In this document: positions 13,335 to 14,367 of the stretch, in pieces
Numbering within the stretch: the first letter of the stretch is position 1
Layout: each line of letters starts with the position of its first letter
NCBI GenBank assembly: GCA_036005845.1
Contig: DASYQD010000078.1
Coordinates: 1-14,367, forward strand
Direction of reading: 5' to 3'
DNA length: 14,367 nt
DNA from: DASYQD01 sp036005845
GTDB lineage: Bacteria; Acidobacteriota; Thermoanaerobaculia; Multivoradales; JAIOJS01
Translations under genes and position numbers: made by a program
Notes under the pieces: model-generated
What the model was told of the DNA's origin: nothing
Databases searched by the model: none
The model's input: only the letters and a program-made list of their open reading frames with translations

Positions 13335-14367
13335 ATGAACACGCGAATCACGCGGCGGGTCGCCGGCCTCGGCCTCGCGCTCGTGCTGCTCCTCTGCGGA
13401 GCGGCGGCGGCGCAGCTGCAGACCGGCAACCTTTACGGTGACGCCAAGGACCAGAGCGGCGGCGTCCTGCCTGGCGTCACCGTCACCCTGACCGGCAACG
13501 GCGCGCCGCAGGTGCAGGTGACCAACGCCCAGGGCCAGTTCCGCTTCCTCAGCCTCTCGCCCGGGGACTACGCCCTGCGGGCCGAGCTTCAGGGCTTCTC
13601 GACCGTCGACTATCCGAACATCGTCATCAACGTCGGCCGCAACACCAACATCGAGGTGACCCTGCAGTCGGCGATCGAGGACACCATCACGGTGACGACC
13701 GAGTCGCCGCTCCTCGACGAGCGCCGCATCAGCACGGGCGCCACCGTCGCGCAGACCGAGCTCGAGAAGATCCCGACCGCGCGCGACCCCTGGGCCATCC
13801 TGCAGACGACCCCTGGCGTGCTCACCGACCGCATCAACGTCGGTGGTAACGAGTCAGGCCAGCAGTCGCAGTACGTCGGCCCCGGTGCCATGGGCTCGCA
13901 GGCGGTGTGGTCGGTGGACGGCGTCGTCATCACCGACATGGCGGCGCTCGGCTCCTCGCCGGCCTACTACGACTTCGACGCCTTCGAAGAGATGCAGGTG
14001 ACGACCGGCGGCTCCGACAGCACCATCGCCACCAGCGGTGTGGTGCTCAACATGGTGACCAAGCGCGGCACCAACGAGTGGCGCGGCAGCGGCCGCCGCT
14101 ACGAGACGGACCGCGACGGCGCCTTCGGCATCCTGCCGGAACAAGAGAGCTTGAGCCTCGACAGCTCCGAGCTGGCCAAGCCCGGCCCGTGGCGCAGCGG
14201 CTCCGGCGCCACCAACGGTCAGGCCCCGTTCACCCAGGGCAACCAGATCGACTTCGTGCACGACTACGGCTTCGAGGCCGGCGGCCCGATCGTCAAGGAC
14301 CGCCTGTGGATCTGGGGCAGCTACGGCCGCAACAAGATCCAGCTGCGCACGATCGCCAACGTCGTCG
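13335..14367 (+). CDS. TonB-dependent receptor with carboxypeptidase-regulatory-like N-terminal domain, 3' end beyond window
   Basis: Open from the ATG at 13335 through 344 codons to the edge. A ribosome site (GGAGA) lies 8 bp before the ATG. A signal peptide (about 1-26: TRRVAGLGLALVLLL then CGAAAA) is followed by a beta-sandwich carboxypeptidase-regulatory-like domain (about 31-110: GNLYGDAKD, GVTVTLTG, TNAQGQFRF, LSPGDYALRAELQGF). The plug domain starts near ITVTTESPLLDE (118-129) and runs through IPTARDPWAILQTTPGV (146-162), VDGVVITD (194-201) and VVLNMVTKRGTNEWRGSG (236-253). The first barrel strands begin near FEAGGPIVKDRLWIWGSYG (313-331). Such outer-membrane proteins, with Oar-like architecture, are numerous in Acidobacteriota and import or bind large substrates such as glycans or peptides; the ligand cannot be read from this part. 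No TonB box is obvious, and C21 does not fit a lipobox. Confidence 0.93.
   Translation, partial: MNTRITRRVAGLGLALVLLLCGAAAAQLQTGNLYGDAKDQSGGVLPGVTVTLTGNGAPQVQVTNAQGQFRFLSLSPGDYALRAELQGFSTVDYPNIVINVGRNTNIEVTLQSAIEDTITVTTESPLLDERRISTGATVAQTELEKIPTARDPWAILQTTPGVLTDRINVGGNESGQQSQYVGPGAMGSQAVWSVDGVVITDMAALGSSPAYYDFDAFEEMQVTTGGSDSTIATSGVVLNMVTKRGTNEWRGSGRRYETDRDGAFGILPEQESLSLDSSELAKPGPWRSGSGATNGQAPFTQGNQIDFVHDYGFEAGGPIVKDRLWIWGSYGRNKIQLRTIANVV

Noticed and set aside
13335..13410. Lipoprotein signal at C21 of the TonB receptor
   Set aside because: The residue before the Cys is Leu, which breaks the lipobox, and outer-membrane receptors use ordinary signal peptidase I sites.

Overview
The window is high-GC bacterial DNA packed with long ORFs. 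It looks like Acidobacteriota: it has two secreted proteins that pair a GWxTD-type N-terminal domain with the VWFA domain described from acidobacteria, and a TonB-dependent receptor with a carboxypeptidase-regulatory-like N-terminal domain of the kind that is heavily expanded in that phylum. The phylum call is inferred from gene content; there is no rRNA or tRNA to confirm it. I see no transposase, integrase, CRISPR array or RNA gene.

Layout. Positions 1-6279 form a leftward block: two tandem paralogous GWxTD/VWFA exported proteins (3715-6279, then 972-3563), a Maf nucleotide pyrophosphatase (260-907) and the start of a small conserved protein of unknown function (1-251, cut by the window edge). 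A 148-bp divergent promoter region (6280-6427) separates it from a rightward block. There a cysteine desulfurase (6428-7621) overlaps mnmA (7618-8799) by 4 bp; together they form a self-contained sulfur relay for 2-thiouridine at U34 of tRNA. A VapBC-type toxin-antitoxin pair follows (8898-9538), also with a 4-bp overlap. From 9555 to 12623 the genes point left again: a four-helix membrane protein (12030-12623), a LytS-type histidine kinase (10744-11934) that overlaps its LytTR response regulator (10005-10766), and a PhnB/VOC-like protein (9555-9980). A 711-bp gap without a convincing gene (12624-13334) carries inverted repeats and leads into the rightward TonB-dependent receptor gene (13335 to the edge).

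How the genes fit together. The most distinctive content is the tandem GWxTD/VWFA pair. Both have signal peptides, a complete MIDAS metal site, two cysteines conserved between the copies and an identical GYYP C-terminus, which suggests duplicated envelope proteins of unknown function. An 11-bp perfect inverted repeat with a strong nested hairpin lies between them. The desulfurase-MnmA pair parallels the YrvO-MnmA arrangement of Bacillus, but its MnmA is the CxxC type and its desulfurase has an active-site loop like that of selenocysteine lyase. The kinase/regulator pair probably forms one signalling operon, possibly with the VOC protein. The 4TM membrane gene upstream is separated from it by a hairpin.
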